A DNA stretch of 7,458 bases, from the NCBI GenBank assembly GCA_964415245.1, contig CAYQAJ010000251.1, positions 1 through 7,458 on the forward strand, written 5' to 3'. This DNA is from CAYQAJ01 sp964415245. Its GTDB lineage: Bacteria; Planctomycetota; Planctomycetia; Pirellulales; Pirellulaceae. Numbering within the stretch: the stretch's first letter is position 1; every line of letters starts with the position of its first letter. Below are positions 6,672 to 7,458 of this stretch, one piece after another. Both the position numbers and the translations under genes were made by a program. The notes under the pieces were generated by a model. It did no database searches. It was not told the DNA's origin and was given only the letters and a program-made list of their open reading frames with translations.

Positions 6672-6693
6672 GGAACGCCCTCCGCGGCGTTCC
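6672..6693. terminator. Strong GC hairpin between convergent topA and acpS (candidate bidirectional terminator)
   Basis: GGAACGCC (6672-6679) and GGCGTTCC (6686-6693) form a perfect 8-bp stem around the loop CTCCGC, starting 20 bases after the topA stop. No T-run follows on either strand, so it is not a textbook intrinsic terminator. The position between two converging genes favours a termination or 3'-end-stabilising role. It could also be one copy of a dispersed intergenic palindrome. Confidence 0.45.
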
Positions 6694-6727
6694 GTGCAAG
6701 TGAACCGGAATGGCACAGGGGGCCGCG

Positions 6728-6747
6728 GAACGGTACAGAGGCCGTTC
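6728..6747 (-). terminator. Weaker hairpin downstream of acpS
   Basis: GAACGG (6728-6733) and CCGTTC (6742-6747) can form a 6-bp stem with an 8-base loop, 16 bases beyond the acpS stop codon on the minus strand. There is no T-run after it. It may act together with the stronger hairpin at 6672-6693; support is positional only. Confidence 0.3.
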
Positions 6748-6763
6748 TCTACGATGCTGCCCG

Positions 6764-7156
6764 TCACTCTCGCGGCTTTCCCATCGCCAGGGCGTAGGCG
6801 GTCGCGTGCGAGCGGCAGTGGGAGATGCTCACCAATACTTGGGTGATGCCCTGGCGTTCGCAGGCTTCGCGCGCGCCGCCGGCCAGGCGGATGGTCGGCT
6901 TCCCCCCCGCTTCGCTGCGGACCTCGATGTCGCGCCAGCTTATGCCGCGGGCCCAGCCGGTGCCCAGCGCCTTGAGCACCGCCTCCTTGGCGGCCCAGCG
7001 GCCGGCGTAGTGCTGCGTAGCCGCGCGGCGCGAGCGGCAATACTCGATCTCGTGCGGTGTGTAGACCCGCGAGATGAACAGCTCGCCGTGCCGATCGATC
7101 ATCTGCGCGATCCGCAGGCATTCGACGATGTCGGTTCCGATCCCAATGACGGTCAT
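6764..7156 (-). CDS. acpS: Holo-[acyl-carrier-protein] synthase
   Basis: AcpS transfers the 4'-phosphopantetheine arm from coenzyme A to a serine of apo-ACP, making the active carrier for fatty acid synthesis in the cytoplasm. The 130-residue length fits the family, which works as a trimer. The N-terminal signature VIGIGTDIVE carries the Mg2+ ligand Asp9. The second signature, RWAAKEAVLKALGTG (53-67), carries the Mg2+ ligand Glu58 and the CoA-binding lysines. VSISHCRSHATAYALA near the end (109-124) holds the conserved SISH strand. TPHEIEYC (33-40) is also typical. The ATG at 7156-7154 puts Asp9 at the usual distance from the start (Asp8 in B. subtilis). No Shine-Dalgarno sequence is visible before it. 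The gene is convergent with topA and is not next to other fatty-acid genes here. The REP-like element and tRNA-Ser lie upstream on the same strand. Confidence 0.96.
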   Translation of the reverse strand: MTVIGIGTDIVECLRIAQMIDRHGELFISRVYTPHEIEYCRSRRAATQHYAGRWAAKEAVLKALGTGWARGISWRDIEVRSEAGGKPTIRLAGGAREACERQGITQVLVSISHCRSHATAYALAMGKPRE

Positions 7157-7162
7157 GGCGTG

Positions 7163-7168
7163 GCTATA
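7163..7168 (-). promoter_or_regulatory. Possible -10 box of acpS (TATAGC)
   Basis: On the minus strand TATAGC lies 6 bases before the acpS ATG and matches TATAAT at four of six positions. Transcription would then start at or next to the A of the start codon, fitting the lack of a ribosome site. No good -35 box is seen at 16-18 bp, so this is a weak call. Confidence 0.2.
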
Positions 7169-7217
7169 AGTCGCGCGTTGTCGTGGCAGTTTCGTCGCGT
7201 GTTACTCGATCCCATTT

Positions 7218-7295
7218 CAAAACCGTCGGGGACTGGCTCACTTTGCGCAGTCCGCGGAGCAAAGTGTGCCTGTCCCCTTCTCCCCGACGGTTTTG
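7218..7295. repeat. REP-like compound palindrome between acpS and tRNA-Ser
   Basis: The outer arms CAAAACCGTCGGGGA (7218-7232) and TCCCCGACGGTTTTG (7281-7295) are perfect 15-bp reverse complements. Inside them, GGGGACTGGCTCACTTTGC (7228-7246) and GCAAAGTGTGCCTGTCCCC (7259-7277) pair at 17 of 19 positions around a loop with the palindrome TCCGCGGA (7251-7258). The left GGGGA (7228-7232) is shared, so the two pairings compete for it. The outer stem has AAAA on its 5' side and TTTT on its 3' side on both strands, as in a bidirectional intrinsic terminator, and it lies downstream of the tRNA. The inner GACTGGCTCAC...GTGCCTGTCCCC style recalls REP-like repeats that I believe are common in planctomycete genomes. 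No protein gene fits here. Confidence 0.7.
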
Positions 7296-7355
7296 CAATG
7301 CGCTGTAGTCGGATCGCCGCCGCCCTCGCATTCTGACATGGTGCGGCAGGAACAG

Positions 7356-7442
7356 CGGATGGGGAGGGATTCGAACCCCCGGTACACTTTCGCGTACAGC
7401 AGTTTTCAAGACTGCCGCCTTAGACCACTCGGCCACCCATCC
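7356..7442 (-). tRNA. tRNA-Ser(UGA)
   Basis: Read on the minus strand, the 87-base cloverleaf has acceptor stem GGATGGG/CCCATCC, D-arm GCCGAGTGGTCTAAGGCGGC, anticodon stem GCAGT/ACTGC with loop CTTGAAA (anticodon TGA at 7408-7406), a long class II variable arm GTACGC-GAAA-GTGTAC, and T-arm GGGGG-TTCGAAT-CCCTC. The long variable arm, the G at discriminator position 73 (base 7356) and the anticodon together identify serine. It would read UCA and probably other UCN codons. The next bases are CTG, so CCA is not encoded and must be added by tRNA nucleotidyltransferase. The outer stem of the palindrome at 7218-7295 may terminate it. Confidence 0.97.
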
Positions 7443-7458
7443 TCGTAAACCGCCGCCC

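Noticed and set aside
6432..7121. A 229-codon minus-strand frame spanning the topA/acpS junction
   Set aside because: It overlaps the ends of both real genes in the wrong frame and crosses the hairpins; it is a shadow.
7266..7448. Plus-strand frame translating to a GRDSNPR-type peptide, and the minus-strand frame 7164-7436
   Set aside because: Both run through the tRNA-Ser gene or the palindrome. The GRDSNPR-type peptide is a well-known false protein from the antisense of class II tRNA genes.

Overview
The window looks like ordinary chromosomal backbone of a GC-rich bacterium, most likely a planctomycete of the Pirellulales type. This is inferred from four things: a SurA/PpiD-like membrane-anchored protein with the N-terminal style common in that phylum, a DNA topoisomerase I that ends in GPY-type repeats and a lysine/arginine tail instead of zinc fingers, a tRNA gene without an encoded CCA end, and GC-rich palindromic intergenic elements. 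No 16S rRNA or other decisive marker is present, so the assignment is tentative.

Layout: (1) bases 2-985, plus strand, hold the C-terminal part of a glycogen branching enzyme (glgB), cut by the window edge. (2) Bases 997-3471, minus strand, convergent with glgB and only 11 bp away, encode an 824-residue membrane-anchored SurA/PpiD-like chaperone. It is interrupted by a very acidic linker of about 200 residues that contains tandem repeats. (3) Bases 3472-3960 are a 489-bp divergent intergenic region with several inverted repeats and no convincing gene. (4) Bases 3961-6651, plus strand, encode DNA topoisomerase I (topA). (5) Bases 6652-6763 separate the convergent topA and acpS genes and hold two hairpins. 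(6) Bases 6764-7156, minus strand, encode holo-ACP synthase (acpS). (7) Bases 7218-7295 hold a REP-like compound palindrome. (8) Bases 7356-7442, minus strand, are tRNA-Ser(UGA).

The genes serve separate housekeeping jobs: glycogen synthesis, extracytoplasmic protein folding, DNA supercoiling, activation of acyl carrier protein, and translation. They do not form one pathway or a multi-gene operon; every neighbouring protein-gene pair is convergent or divergent. I see no defence system, CRISPR array, transposase or prophage gene. The points most worth a second look are the aromatic-free acidic repeat linker in the chaperone-like protein, the similar ATGCC/TTGAC/GGCAT palindromes at the two ends of the divergent intergenic region, and the REP-like element with two competing stems between acpS and the tRNA.
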